NCBI GenBank assembly: GCA_949825065.1
Contig: OX463846.1
Location: 4,297,366-4,361,365 of the forward strand
Origin: Odontocerum albicorne
Taxonomy: Eukaryota > Arthropoda > Insecta > Trichoptera > Odontoceridae
Direction: 5' to 3'
DNA: 64,000 nucleotides
Position numbers and translations under genes: made by a program. The notes under the pieces are model-generated. The model searched no databases. It saw only the letters and a list, made by a program, of their open reading frames with translations, and had not been told where the DNA came from. This document shows positions 1-9,001 of the stretch, piece by piece (the stretch's first letter is position 1; each line of letters starts with the position of its first letter).

Positions 1-574
1 ACCAACTTTGAGGGTCTGAACCTGAATTGGAACCACTGATCATTTAAATTAATATAAGTTGACAATAGCGAATAAATTATCCAATTCAACTTACAATATT
101 CGTAATTAATCAAAAATACAAAGTTGACTGCTTCTTAAGCCACTCGTTACACAATATAAACTAAATGGAGCGATACAATGCATTGCATTGCGACATTTTG
201 CAGTAATCATGCATTTGACATTTAATCTTCATTGACATTAGAATAAAATATGTCAAATGTTTGATCCTTGCATAATAGTAACATGTTTTCCTTTCATACT
301 ACGTATGTTACGATACATCTAAAATGATTTAATCGTTTCTTTTTAAAATAACTTTAAAATACGATTGTTACACGACTGGTTCTTCCAAATAGGGCGTTGA
401 TAGAAAACCCTTTTAAATATAAAATAACTGTTACATTCTGTATTTATAAGAGTTTTGTCAAATTATTTTAAGAATAAGATTTATTTGCGCTTTATTTTTT
501 TAACAATTTTCTTCTATAATACTCACACAAGATTTTATTTTCTTTATATTTTTATTTATTATTACACATGACAA
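1..574. other. AT-rich non-coding DNA
   Basis: No open frame of note, no recognisable repeat and no inverted ends were seen. The stretch is AT-rich with many stops in all frames. Confidence 0.6.
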
Positions 575-1125
575 GTAATATACACTTTAACACCCATCCC
601 AGAACAAATCTTACCCGACTTCACGCTGAACAGCGAGAAGAAACCCTTCAACACCACATCCTCGCTTGGACCGTGAAGTTCTATAAAAGCCAACAAAATC
701 ACAGAAATCCCTTAGTCCCTGCCCTGGGGGCTTACGAGAGTAAATCCGACCTACCCTTCCGTTATAAGCACAAGCTCCCGAAGCATTATCTGTTGCCTGA
801 CTAGTCCACCTTCAGTATTAGCTGGGACGACCAAGGTCTGAGTGAATGTGATGGAATACAAGTAGCCTGAACGAGTGGACTTGTTTTTGCTGAATAATTA
901 GTGTAAGAATTGTTATCTAGTTATAAGTAGTATGTAGGTGTTAATTATTTCTATGATCTCATATATTAAGATTGAATAAATAAAATAAAATGATATGTAG
1001 GAAAATAAGATTAAATAAGTTCATAAATTATAAAATAATTAAGATTAGTTAAGTTATAAATTTGTATATAGGTATAGCCTTGACAAATTTTTGTATAATA
1101 ATTTACTTGTTTATTAAAAAAAAAA
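575..1125 (+). mobile_element. Jockey-type LINE 3' end, 5'-truncated (Jockey-h copy 1)
   Basis: This is the tail of a non-LTR retrotransposon. The frame at 568-804 ends in the reverse transcriptase C-terminal region (HPRTNLTRLHAEQREETLQH), followed by an untranslated tail that closes in a run of about ten A. A second copy at 10339-10987 matches it closely through the tail and extends further upstream, where the more typical LQRVQNKAFKI motif of Jockey-clade enzymes is visible. Similarity between the copies begins near 578, so this copy is 5'-truncated there, as expected from incomplete reverse transcription. It is too short to encode an enzyme. The Jockey assignment rests on motif memory. Confidence 0.8.
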
Positions 1126-1127
1126 CA

Positions 1128-1840
1128 CAATTTGCGAAAAAAACAACAGGTAATTTAATTTAGACACATAATTTTAATGGATCTGGGTTTGTTGCCTTTC
1201 ATTTGTCGTATCCCCAGTAAACTAGTATTTTGCCTATATCTCACTGAGGATATTTAGCATGAAAAAATAAATCGATACTTCTTTTCGATTTTTGATTACA
1301 CAAAGACGAAAACCCCGTTGCACGTTCTCGTCAACCTGACAAACAGTGACACTCAACTATAACTGGAAACATTATGCGAAATTAAACTCCTCACATATCA
1401 TCACTCTAGAAATACCAAAAATATTCATCCCACAATATATCGCACACAATCATAAGAATAAAAATTAAAATTAAAACAAAAATATACAAAAACAACCAAA
1501 ATGAAAACAACAAGAAGAAACCCACACTCACGAGCCCACACAAATCTTTTCCACTCGTCATTCATCCTGAAAGCCCAAGTTCTCAAAATCCTGTCGCAGT
1601 AACAACCACGCTCCGATCGACTGTCTAAATGGTTTTCCTACCTTTACCTTTATTGAATTCGGCACGCCATTGTATGTCGTGGGAGCCAAATAAGCATATT
1701 GCCTTTGGGCAAAAGAGGTTTTAACTCTAGGGATGGTGAACATTTCATTAGTTGCCATGCGTGTCATGTGTCTCTGCTGAGTCTGCATCTTCCCTTCTTC
1801 TCGATGGTAGTGCCAGAGAATGGATTTGAGATTTACTTAG
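1128..1840 (-). mobile_element. Non-LTR retrotransposon 3' end (LINE-c copy 1)
   Basis: On the minus strand a frame at 1558-1797 encodes the C-terminal tail of a reverse transcriptase protein, with the pattern IPRVKTSFAQRQYAYLAPTT followed by YNGVPNSIK, which matches the final region of CR1/Jockey-like enzymes (usually F-x-x-R-x-F-x-x-x-A-P-x-x-W-N-x-L-P). The same protein tail and the same 3' untranslated sequence occur on the plus strand at 28640-29345. The element is 5'-truncated just beyond 1840 and abuts the A-tail of the preceding Jockey copy. Non-functional. The clade within CR1/Jockey is not settled. Confidence 0.75.
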
Positions 1841-2167
1841 TGAAATTCAATTTGCACTACAAATATCACAATTAGTTTCGGACCCTAGTTCTTTGCCCAA
1901 CTTATTCATGTTTTAGAATATTCAAATGTCACCGTCTACTTTTTTTCAATATTCAATACATAAGATTTATGATGAAATGTTACCTAAAATCAAAACTAGT
2001 TCAAAAATAAAACCACCCAAACCTGGGACGCCGGTATGCTATGAAAGCATATTATTAGACTACGACACTGCCAAATAGTGTCGTTAAGAAAATAAAATTC
2101 ATCTTGCAACAAACTAGAAAATCCTAGCGTTAGATAGAAAATAGTATAAAAAACTCATTTAAGAAGC
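1841..2167. other. Unassigned DNA with two short hairpins
   Basis: No gene. Two small stem-loops lie close together: TATGCT/AGCATA at 2035-2051 and ACGACACT/AGTGTCGT at 2062-2084. They may be remains of an unrecognised element; nothing else supports a function. Confidence 0.4.
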
Positions 2168-2170
2168 TAA

Positions 2171-3038
2171 TGCCTATTTTCACCAACAATCCCTAAACCA
2201 TCCCCTTACTAAGGTATCCACAAAGTAAGTTATCTCTTATATCATTACTTAACTTAACTTCACTTTCACCAACATAAGAAGTACTTTGCTAGGGGACACC
2301 TAACAAAGTGACGTTTCATTCTTGGTGTAGTGCTTTCTAAAACCGTATTTGTACCGGTAAAGTATTAAATCATGATTTTCACTATATTTTTTACTATAAT
2401 AATAAAAGAAAACTGTGGCATATTGTGTATATTAATTTATTTATTACATTTGTAACGACTTACGCATGCCATAACTTGACACTGGCGTATACTCCTTCAT
2501 ATATAGGAGTTTACGGCCATTATTCAAAGAGATATAGAGAGACTTACGCATGCGTCTTTCTTTGCCCATGAAAAAAAAAAACTAAACTGTCAATGCTACA
2601 TGAAATTCAATTATTAAAAAAATATTTAACGTATCAGTTACATACCTGTTATCAGGATATTCCAAAAATTGTTCTATTTTTTCCAATAAAAATAGCACAG
2701 TTTCTTTGGATAACCTATATCTTCTAAAAAAGTCCACGTCATCATATTGATGAAAGTAATCTGGCCTTGTACGATATATACGTGTACGTGAAAATAAACT
2801 ACGTCTTTGTACTAATTCAACAGTTTCTATAGCGTCCAAACTGTCAAAGAAGTTATTTAATTCTTCACTCATCTGTCACTTAAGCTTAGGAGGCGGATTT
2901 CCGAGCCCCTAAATTTAAGTGTCCCCTAACTGTCTTAGGTGTCCCTTATGTAATGGTGAAAAAGAAAGTTCTGTTAAGTGTTACTTAAAATCTGTTAGGT
3001 GACACCTAAAATTTAAGGATTGTTGGTGAAAATGGGCA
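2171..3038 (-). mobile_element. PIF/Harbinger-type DNA transposon, internally deleted but with both ends
   Basis: The element starts TGCCTATTTTCACCAACAAT and ends with a near-perfect inverted copy (one mismatch in about 22 bases). It is flanked by TAA at 2168-2170 and TAA at 3039-3041, the three-base TWA duplication expected of PIF/Harbinger insertions. Short subterminal repeats of the type GTGTCCCCTAAC recur near both ends. It reads on the minus strand and keeps only the first part of a transposase (2582-2872). At 868 bp it is far shorter than an autonomous element of about 3-5 kb, so it is a non-autonomous derivative. Confidence 0.88.
2582..2872 (-). pseudogene. PIF/Harbinger transposase, N-terminal fragment
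   Basis: A 96-codon frame opens with ATG at 2872 and reads MSEELNNFFDSLD, then FFRRYRLSKETVLFLLEKIE at about residues 48-67. That last block matches the region just ahead of the catalytic domain in PIF/Harbinger transposases (animal HARBI1-like proteins). The DDE catalytic core is missing: the frame ends after about 96 residues where full proteins have roughly 350-450. The flanking inverted repeats and TAA duplications support the assignment. It may have been left as an open but inactive fragment after internal deletion. Confidence 0.82.
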
Positions 3039-3130
3039 TAAGACTCTTAACCAGGCCTGGACATGTTTTCAGCTGGCGAGCTACTTATGAATTAAGGGTG
3101 GGCCGTAGTACCTCATCGAATCCTTATATA

Positions 3131-3650
3131 TTAGGTGGTAACATAAGTTGTATCCGTTTTTTTTTTCAATTTAAAAATGAGCACCAAAATTAAAACAAAA
3201 CGGTGAATGTTATACGTCATTTGAAAGAAAATTTTCTGTTATACAAGATATTGTGTTTGTTTTTACGTTACATATATTATTTTATTTGATTACAAGCCTT
3301 CAAAATGGAGTGTCAAGTAGACGAAAGTGAGCATTTTCGACACCTCCTTCTGTTCGCGTTCAATCGAGGGAGTAATGCTGCCAAAGCTGCTCGCGATATT
3401 TACGAAGTGTACGGTGAAGATGCTATGAATGAAAGGACAGCTCGACGATGATTTTTGCGTTTCAAAGACGGTAATTTCGACCTGAAAGACATGGAGCGTT
3501 CCGGACGACCAGTGGACTTCGATGAGGACCGCTTAAACTATATTATTCATGAAGATCCCCTTCAAACCGCCGTAGAATTGGCTGAGCAGATGAATTGTAG
3601 CCACATGACTGTATACCGCCATCTTAAATCAATGGGAAAAATTTAAAGTT
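3131..3650 (+). mobile_element. Tc1/mariner element, 5' part (mariner-A copy 1)
   Basis: The left end begins TTAGGTGGTAACATAAGTTG after a TA-rich flank; the same end occurs inverted near 5636 and in degraded form near 33136. A 5' leader of about 170 bp leads to a transposase N-terminal half (3305-3646). Everything after the second helix-turn-helix is absent, including the catalytic D residues and the right inverted repeat, so this is a truncated copy. Confidence 0.82.
3305..3646 (+). pseudogene. Mariner transposase N-terminal half, one in-frame stop
   Basis: The ATG at 3305 opens MECQVDESEHFRHLLLFAFN, then the conserved run of mariner DNA-binding domains: GEDAMNERTARR, a TGA stop at 3449-3451 where the family has tryptophan, then FLRFKDGNFDLKDMERSGRP. 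This covers the paired helix-turn-helix region that binds the inverted repeat, ending with MNCSHMTVYRHLKSMGK. A real mariner protein of about 345 residues would continue with the DD34D catalytic domain, which is missing. The same TGA is present in the minus-strand copy at 5249-5479, so it predates copying. Confidence 0.85.
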
Positions 3651-3766
3651 TGATTGTCTTTACAAGAACAGTTTAAGAACACTTCAGAAACGTTTCAAAA
3701 TCTAAAACCGTACATGGTACGGGTTAATCGTATGGTTTTAAATGTATATACCTTATTATATTGTAT

Positions 3767-3966
3767 TAAACTTCCGTTGAAAACAGTATAACCTAGTGGG
3801 TGTATTACCATGTGGCAATCTCTTCAAACCAACTAAAAATATATTCAACATCACATAAGTGAAAACCAAATTGAAATCCTTTTCGAAATCGTACCTGCAA
3901 CCACCCCCCCCCGCCCCGCCGTTGGAAGTCAGACGTCTTACCAACTAGGCCACAGAGGTCGTCTAT
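3767..3966 (-). mobile_element. tRNA-derived SINE, full-length-like copy
   Basis: Read on the minus strand, this copy has a tRNA-like head at about 3966-3895 (A-box-like GGCCTAGTTGGTAAGACG) whose B-box region is disrupted by a C-rich run near 3900-3920, and a 3' region ending with the family signature AGATTGCCACATGGTAATA and a degraded conserved tail. It belongs to the family with about twenty copies in this window. The head is not a functional tRNA gene. Confidence 0.75.
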
Positions 3967-4211
3967 GAGGTTAATTGAACAAATACTTTATGTTTTTATA
4001 TTGACCCGGGGGTGATGCTTGATTGAAGGGGGTTGTACAAGATGAACCACGATCTTTTGATATTATCGGATTAACCTTGTTTCTTTTATGACTCACGTGA
4101 AACCTATATTAATGTATATTTATCTTGTGTAGCTTTTTCACTATTAATAAGGGAGATTATTCATTATCGTTATTATTGATTCAATGAATACATGAATGAA
4201 GATATGACAAT
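3967..4211. other. Unassigned AT-rich DNA
   Basis: No gene or repeat recognised. Confidence 0.5.
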
Positions 4212-4403
4212 TTATCCATGAAATTGTGAAAAATTATGTAAACTATTGGTTTTAATTTTATCTGTGAAATTGTGAAAAATTATGTGAACTATGGGTTTTA
4301 ATTTTATCCGTGAAATTGTGAAAAATTATGTGAACTATGGGTTTTAAGTTTATTTATGAAATTGTGAAAAATTATGTCAATTACTAGTTATAATTTGATT
4401 TTT
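4212..4403. repeat. 46-bp minisatellite, about four units
   Basis: The phrase AAATTGTGAAAAATTATG starts at 4221, 4267, 4313 and 4359, giving an exact 46-bp period. Units carry a few substitutions and the last decays near 4400. It is a simple local tandem expansion with no coding potential. Confidence 0.9.
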
Positions 4404-4711
4404 AATTCTTGGGATTTTCTTATTTTTCATCTAATGATTATAGTTCTGCGAAGTCAACTCAATGAGGAAATGTTCCCATCATTTCAAAATAAGTAATAAA
4501 TTATATGTCTTCTCGGTGCAGCGCAGTGCATCCTAGCGCTGCATCTTGCGAGATGTGCCAGCTGTATTCAAACATTTTTCAATTTTAGTACATTCAACAG
4601 AATGATCTAAGAATTAGTATTATGTATGGTGATAGAAAAGTATGATAACAAAAGTAGATGCTATATAAAGGTAAGAAATTTTGATTGATATCTCACTTCG
4701 TATGAAAATGA
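4404..4711. other. Unassigned DNA
   Basis: No gene recognised. A GC-richer patch at about 4518-4565 (GCAGCGCAGTGCATCC and nearby GCGCTGC) can form a weak stem. Nothing else. Confidence 0.4.
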
Positions 4712-4903
4712 ATCTTCTTCTTCTTCCTGGCACTGTCCCAACTTATTGCCTAGGTAGGCTGTTGGAGTCGGCTCTATATTTTTCGGTTCTGGGTGTCGCT
4801 TTCATCTAGGCCGTTTCTCTGCAGGATTTTGGAGCATTGAGTCATCCAGGAGTTCTTTGGTCTTCCTCTGGATGGCTGTCGAGGAAGATCCACAGACATT
4901 TTA
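4712..4903 (-). mobile_element. RTE-type LINE C-terminal fragment
   Basis: Minus-strand translation gives SVDLPRQPSRGRPKNSWMTQ, the C-terminal DLPR-x(4)-RGRP-x(2)-W signature of RTE-type reverse transcriptase proteins. It resembles RTE-f at 40745-41345 (MDLPRITTRGRPRNSW) but is a diverged subfamily. It is fused head-on to the LINE-b tail that starts near 4903, so the junction is chimeric. Non-functional. Confidence 0.7.
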
Positions 4904-5114
4904 TGAAAATTAATGTTCGGGTGACTGTCCAACTTTATGAGCATATGCTTACGTATGTGTTCGTGGATTTCGTGAGGATGGATAGTCATTTAAATGTTTT
5001 TTTGCGACGATGTAACTTGCTTCATTTACCTTTGTCTGGTTGGTTGGAAGATATTGCCGCCTGGCAATAAGCCCGCCAGATTGGATTTGTAATAAAAGTG
5101 ATAAATAAATAAAT
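4903..5114 (+). mobile_element. LINE-b 3' untranslated tail
   Basis: The sequence matches the 3' ends of the two longer LINE-b copies at 37354-38284 and 44295-44855, ending with GAAGATATTGCCGCCTGGCA, ATAAGCCCGCCAGATTG and a TAAATAAATAAATAAG tail. No protein-coding part remains. The tail is the piece that the SINE family also carries. Confidence 0.82.
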
Positions 5115-5163
5115 AAGATATGACAGATTAGAGCAAGTTGTAGAATTCTGGTATATATATGTA

Positions 5164-5248
5164 CAGTACCCGGCGGTAAGTAATACATATACATCGGGCT
5201 TAAGAAAGACGCTGTCGGACATAATCGGCTAACTTCGGCTTTATAGTG
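5164..5248 (+). mobile_element. Half of a CAG-ended MITE
   Basis: The sequence starts CAGTACCCGGCGGTAAGTAA after TA (5162-5163) and follows one arm of the complete 258-bp MITE at 45373-45630 for about 85 bp. The second arm is absent; the copy stops where the mariner-A fragment begins. Confidence 0.75.
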
Positions 5249-5637
5249 GATCCTCATGAATAATATGGTCTAAGTGGTCCTCATTGAAGTCCACTGGTCG
5301 TCCGGAACACTCCATGTACCGTCTTGCAAAAATCATCGACGAGCTGTCCTTTCATTCATAGCATATTTACCGTACACTTCGCAAATATCGCAAGCAGCTT
5401 TTGCAGCTTAAATCCCTCGATTGAACGCGAACAGAAGGAGGTGTCGAAAATGCTCACTTTCGTCTACTTGACATTCCATTTTGAAGGCTTGTAATCAAAT
5501 AAAATAATATATGTAACGTAAAAGCAAACACAATATCTAATTTTCTTTCGAATGACGTAACCTTTACCATTTGGTTTTACTTTTGGTGCTCTTTTTTTAA
5601 TTTGGAAAAAAACAGACACAACTTATGGTAACACCTA
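5248..5637 (-). mobile_element. Mariner-A copy 2, N-terminal pseudogene
   Basis: On the minus strand the ATG at 5479 opens the same protein as at 3305 (MECQVDESEHFRHLLLFAFN). It has a TAA in the GI-stop-AAKAA region, the same TGA-for-tryptophan stop after TARR as copy 1, and a deletion of roughly 30 bp after FLQ. It then reads VPDDQWTS in a shifted frame before IIHEDP. The left inverted-repeat sequence with leader runs to about 5637. Non-functional, and lacks the catalytic half. Confidence 0.82.
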
Positions 5638-5926
5638 ATATATGATTATGGAAGAGGCAAAACAAGTGTACCGAGATATGAAATCTAGCGTTCTGTCCTC
5701 TATGTCTGTCCCAGAAGGGAAACAGCGTGATAATATGGATGCATGTCTGTTACAAGACACTAAATCGGTTAGATTTTTTTTAAGATATGTGTTTTTTTTT
5801 TCCAGTAGAGATATGTGTTTACTTTGACTGTCGACAGTATATTTTATAAGTTTCAATTGCAAAATAAACAATCTTACAGTCGACATGTATTATTTTTTAT
5901 TTAATTTTATCACACTTTCATTATAT
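5638..5926. other. Unassigned DNA
   Basis: Short overlapping frames on both strands exist but have no family resemblance. GACTGTCGACAGT near 5826 and ACAGTCGAC near 5876 form a weak inverted pair. Confidence 0.4.
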
Positions 5927-6112
5927 ATAGGTACAGTACAATCTGGCGGTCTTATTGCCATGTTAACACAATCAGAAAGGTGTTAAAAAGGCCTGAACTA
6001 AAAACCAGACTTGAAACCCTTTACATCAATCGAATTTCAACGAGAATAGAACCTGCAAAATCCAGATCAGAAGATAGGTGTCTTAACAACTAGGCCAAGG
6101 TAAACCTCGCGA
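5927..6112 (-). mobile_element. tRNA-derived SINE copy
   Basis: Minus-strand SINE. The head lies near 6112-6030 (TTGGCCTAGTTGTTAAGACA, with a recognisable B-box AGGTTCTATTCTCG) and the tail near 5990-5935 (ATGGCAATAAGACCGCCAGA). Moderately diverged. Confidence 0.72.
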
Positions 6113-6147
6113 ATTAACTCAGTTGCATAAGAAATCATATAATTCTG

Positions 6148-6250
6148 AGAGGTTCACTCATAAGTGATATTGAGACTCTAACAGAAATCAAACCTGCAAC
6201 ATTCGAATTGGTAGACAGTCTAACAAACTAAGCCAAAGAGATCGTCATAA
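6148..6250 (-). mobile_element. SINE head fragment
   Basis: Minus-strand head: ATCTCTTTGGCTTAGTTTGT is followed by a B-box-like AGGTTTGATTTCTGT. The tail is absent. Confidence 0.6.
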
Positions 6251-6429
6251 ATCAACAAAGAGAAAGATTTCATTATGCTGAAATCTGGAAAAACATTTTT
6301 TTTGGTTATCATTGTACAGAGGAGTCTGCATATATTTCAGGAATAATATAAATTTCTCTATCATCTGTCAATCCCAAGCTGCTTAACATACTCTGGTAAC
6401 CCAGAATATTTATTTATGTCCCTTTATTA

Positions 6430-6773
6430 AATATCTCATCGGAGTGATATGCTGGCCTCCTAATAATTATTATTTTGACGAGTTTGAAAAACTTCTTGAA
6501 GATCACACCCCTAATTTCAATACCACTCTTATAGGGCGAGATTTCAATACGTGCCCTTTAATAAAAACGACGGTCGATCTGATAAACTTCTGAGAATCAT
6601 ACAGTCAATTAACCTCTCAATAATGCCCCTAAACTGTATACACGTAACAAGAAATTTTCAAAGCCTTCTAGATTCAATCATTACCTCAACCCCTCTGGAG
6701 TTCGCACTCATTGACAATAATAGTGAACTCGAGTCCCAAATAAGAGCGCCCTTGAGGAAAATTGGTTCTCTAA
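6430..6773 (+). mobile_element. CR1-a endonuclease fragment fused to its own 3' tail
   Basis: The frame reads GVICWPPNNYYFDEFEKLLE, then LIGRDFNTCPL and LLDSIITSTP. These match the apurinic-like endonuclease of CR1/Jockey elements: Y-x-P-P, the GDFN motif (here GRDFN), and the region where SD(H)xP is expected. At about 6710 the reading passes directly into the CR1-a 3' untranslated sequence (TAGAGCGCCCTTGAGG type), so the whole reverse transcriptase has been lost. The tail is then interrupted by the MADF element at 6774. The D-to-RD change suggests an indel-damaged active site. Confidence 0.75.
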
Positions 6774-7272
6774 AGCCTCGGCCACAGAGGAAGGAGCCTC
6801 GTTTGATGCTTAGAGTTATGTTGCGAGTTAGGCGGCATATCCTAGTGAACCAACGTACCGTATACTATTGCAGTGGCCACACTGCACGCGCGCCACGTTG
6901 CATGACGATTAGTCATCGAGTGAATCTCCTAGCGAACAGACGTGTTGGTTAATTTACAAGATGGCGGAAATTTTAATGACAGCTGTGTATAAAAGGGAGC
7001 CTTTGTGGAACCCATCGAGCAAATTATACAAAAATGTACCTGTAATAAAATCACTTTGGAATGAAGTTGCACAGAAAGCAAATAAAGACGATAAGTTATA
7101 ATGAAATTGGTTAGTTTTGAGAGTGACATCGTGTGTTGACTCAACCGCTCCCAACTGTCAAATGAATTTGTGCGTACCACTTTGGTGTGGCCAGGTATGA
7201 AGTTACCTAGTATATGAGTCACGTAAAATCTAGCTTAGCACCTAACGAAACATTTTGGTGTGGCCTCGGCCT
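6774..7272 (+). mobile_element. PIF/Harbinger-like non-autonomous element carrying a MADF-like frame
   Basis: Ends are AGCCTCGGCCACAG on the left and an inverted GGTGTGGCCTCGGCCT on the right, flanked by TAA at 6771-6773 and 7273-7275. TAA duplication plus an encoded MADF-type DNA-binding protein are the hallmarks of PIF/Harbinger elements, which carry a transposase and a separate Myb/MADF protein. No transposase remains. It sits inside a CR1-a tail. A shorter minus-strand relative is at 28001-28143. Terminal similarity is imperfect, so the exact ends could shift by a few bases. Confidence 0.75.
6961..7101 (+). CDS. 46-residue MADF-like protein, N-terminal half of the domain
   Basis: ATG at 6961 to TAA at 7099-7101. 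It begins MAEILMTAVYKREPLWNPSS and continues KLYKNVPVIKSLWNEVAQKA. This is the first half of a MADF domain: L-I/M-x-A-V hydrophobic start, PLW, the YKN motif and the W-x-x-VA core. The second half, with the K-W-K-x-LR motif, is replaced by a stop. In PIF/Harbinger elements the MADF/Myb protein helps the transposase reach DNA and the nucleus. The frame is intact but half-length, so it is probably a relic; it could be a truncated binder. No promoter evidence. Confidence 0.6.
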   Translation: MAEILMTAVYKREPLWNPSSKLYKNVPVIKSLWNEVAQKANKDDKL

Positions 7273-7275
7273 TAA

Positions 7276-7667
7276 TGATCATTTTATGATAATTGTGAAT
7301 TAATGCGGTTTTTTTTCAGCACACAGATTGACAATCGCTGAGCTATGCAATTCAAGACTCCTATACATAATAATGGATTGTAAATTGTACTTTGATTAAT
7401 ACACTTAGCTTATGACATCTCTGAGGGATATTGTAGTCTTGTGTATTGTTATACAAATTTAGAAAACGAAAAGATTTCTTGCGTTCAAAATATACGTTAA
7501 CAGTGGAAGCTCAATAGAATGAGACTGCAAACAGTGAAAGCCTTATCTTGGAGGACAAAGCTCTTTTAAAGCTATATAAACAGAAAAAAATATCAAACGC
7601 TTTAACTTTGTGTAACTCCATATAAGAATATGCGACAATAAATGATATTATTATGTTATAACTTTGT
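7276..7667. other. Unassigned AT-rich DNA
   Basis: Nothing recognised beyond the possible end of the CR1-a copy next to the MADF element. Confidence 0.45.
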
Positions 7668-7815
7668 TGTTAAGGTTACAACTTGGCGGGCTTATTGCCA
7701 CGTGGTAATCTTTTCCAACCAACCAAATGAAGATCTTGAGGAAAAACCTGCCTAGAATTGGAATAGGAATTGAAGCCGTATCACCCGAGTCTTACAAACT
7801 AGGTCATGAATCACT
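7668..7815 (-). mobile_element. tRNA-derived SINE copy, partial
   Basis: Minus strand: the 3' tail is clear (CACGTGGCAATAAGCCCGCC at 7705-7686, with substitutions), while the head is diverged and the B-box is barely visible. Confidence 0.68.
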
Positions 7816-8004
7816 TTGTTATTCCATTTATTACATTAATCCCATGAAAAGAGCTCCGGGATAGGAGGTAGAAACACGTGTCGCAATGATGAATGTAATT
7901 AGTGAAAGAACAAAGTAATTTACCGTTAAATATTCTAATAGGAAAAATGTGTTTTAACATATGATTGCTTTTTTAACGTCGTGTGCAGAAACTGGGAGAA
8001 AGCG

Positions 8005-8185
8005 CAGACTGACATGTCATCCAATGCAAGAGTTGCAGGTTTGATTCCCGTCGATATCCAGATTTTTTAAAAAGGAATCCATTTTTGTTTTCATTTAACA
8101 CATTTCTGGTTGGCTGGAAGAGATTATCACATAGTAATAAACATACATTATATGCAACGACAGTGTTATACAATACAATAAAAAC
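8005..8185 (+). mobile_element. tRNA-derived SINE copy
   Basis: Plus strand with B-box AGGTTTGATTCCCGTCG at about 8037, the linker AGATTTTTTAAAAAGGAATC, and the tail GGAAGAGATTATCACATAGT ending in ATACAATACAATAAA. The A-box part of the head is lost. Confidence 0.75.
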
Positions 8186-8192
8186 TGCTTTA

Positions 8193-8385
8193 ACGACTTC
8201 CGTAGTATAGTTGGTAAAACGCCTATCTTCTGATCAGGGATCAGCGGGTTCGATTCCCGTTGGAACCCAGATTAAAAAAAAAGGATTTTACTCTGGTTTT
8301 CACTTTAAAAGATTTCCACATCGCAATAAACCTGTCAAGTAGTGCTGTATATTCGTACATCAAAAGTGTGATACAATACCTACGA
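8193..8385 (+). mobile_element. tRNA-derived SINE copy with a good head
   Basis: Plus strand: CTTCCGTAGTATAGTTGGTA at about 8200 gives the A-box, and GGGTTCGATTCCCGTTGGAA at 8248-8267 gives a near-perfect B-box. The tail is shortened and ends GTGTGATACAATACC. The head could bind TFIIIC, but the acceptor stem does not close, so it is not a tRNA gene. Confidence 0.8.
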
Positions 8386-8403
8386 GCAAATACCATCTGA
8401 GAT

Positions 8404-8490
8404 GAAAAAGACGTCCGTCAACTTGTTGGTAAAACGTTGGACTTCCAGCTGGATGTTTTAAGTTCGGTTCCCGATGGTACATTAAACAAT
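8404..8490 (+). mobile_element. SINE head interrupted by a piggyBac-type element
   Basis: CAACTTGTTGGTAAAACGTT and AGTTCGGTTCCCGATGG are the A and B boxes of the SINE head. The copy stops where the TTAA-flanked element begins. Confidence 0.65.
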
Positions 8491-8495
8491 ATTAA

Positions 8496-8997
8496 CCCTA
8501 CAATGCGCGATTTTTTTTATTTCAAAAATAAAAATATATTTATGCATTAAATATGTACTGGAACATGAAAAATACAATAAAACTTTTTTTTTTGTTTTTA
8601 TATTTAAAAAAAAAGAGTATGGTTCATATATGAATCACTGCGCATTTGTAAGTTAATTATATGATATAAATGAAATTATATATTTTACTTCACTTATTTT
8701 ACACATATGTACTAAAGAATAAAAGAAAAACAATGAGATTACCTTGATCACCAATAATAAAGTAATTTGATTTCAAACTGGAACAAATCACAAAAGTCAT
8801 CTACGCGCAACAAGTCAAACTTCAACTGCCAAATTGACCGGTAAAACAGTTTCCTTTTTAACCTATGTGGTTTTAAAGCATGGAGATTATTATATCATAT
8901 TAGTAACAGCGCGTGAGTCGTTGTTTATACCACTCAACACAAAAATATTTAGAAAAACTTTGGTTGATTCATATGTGCATCATTACGCACTGTAGGG
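8496..8997. mobile_element. piggyBac-type non-autonomous element with TTAA duplications
   Basis: Ends are CCCTACAATGCGCGAT on the left and an inverted ATTACGCACTGTAGGG on the right, with TTAA at 8492-8495 and at 8998-9001. A TTAA duplication with CCC/GGG ends is the signature of piggyBac-type elements. Subterminal inverted motifs of the TTCATATATGAATC type occur inside both ends. No transposase frame; 502 bp. Confidence 0.82.
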
Positions 8998-9001
8998 TTA
9001 A

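Noticed and set aside
8193..8275. Possible tRNA gene
   Set aside because: A and B boxes are good, but the acceptor stem does not close and the same head recurs with a SINE tail; also true for 15708-15785, 31866-31940 and 53850-53930.
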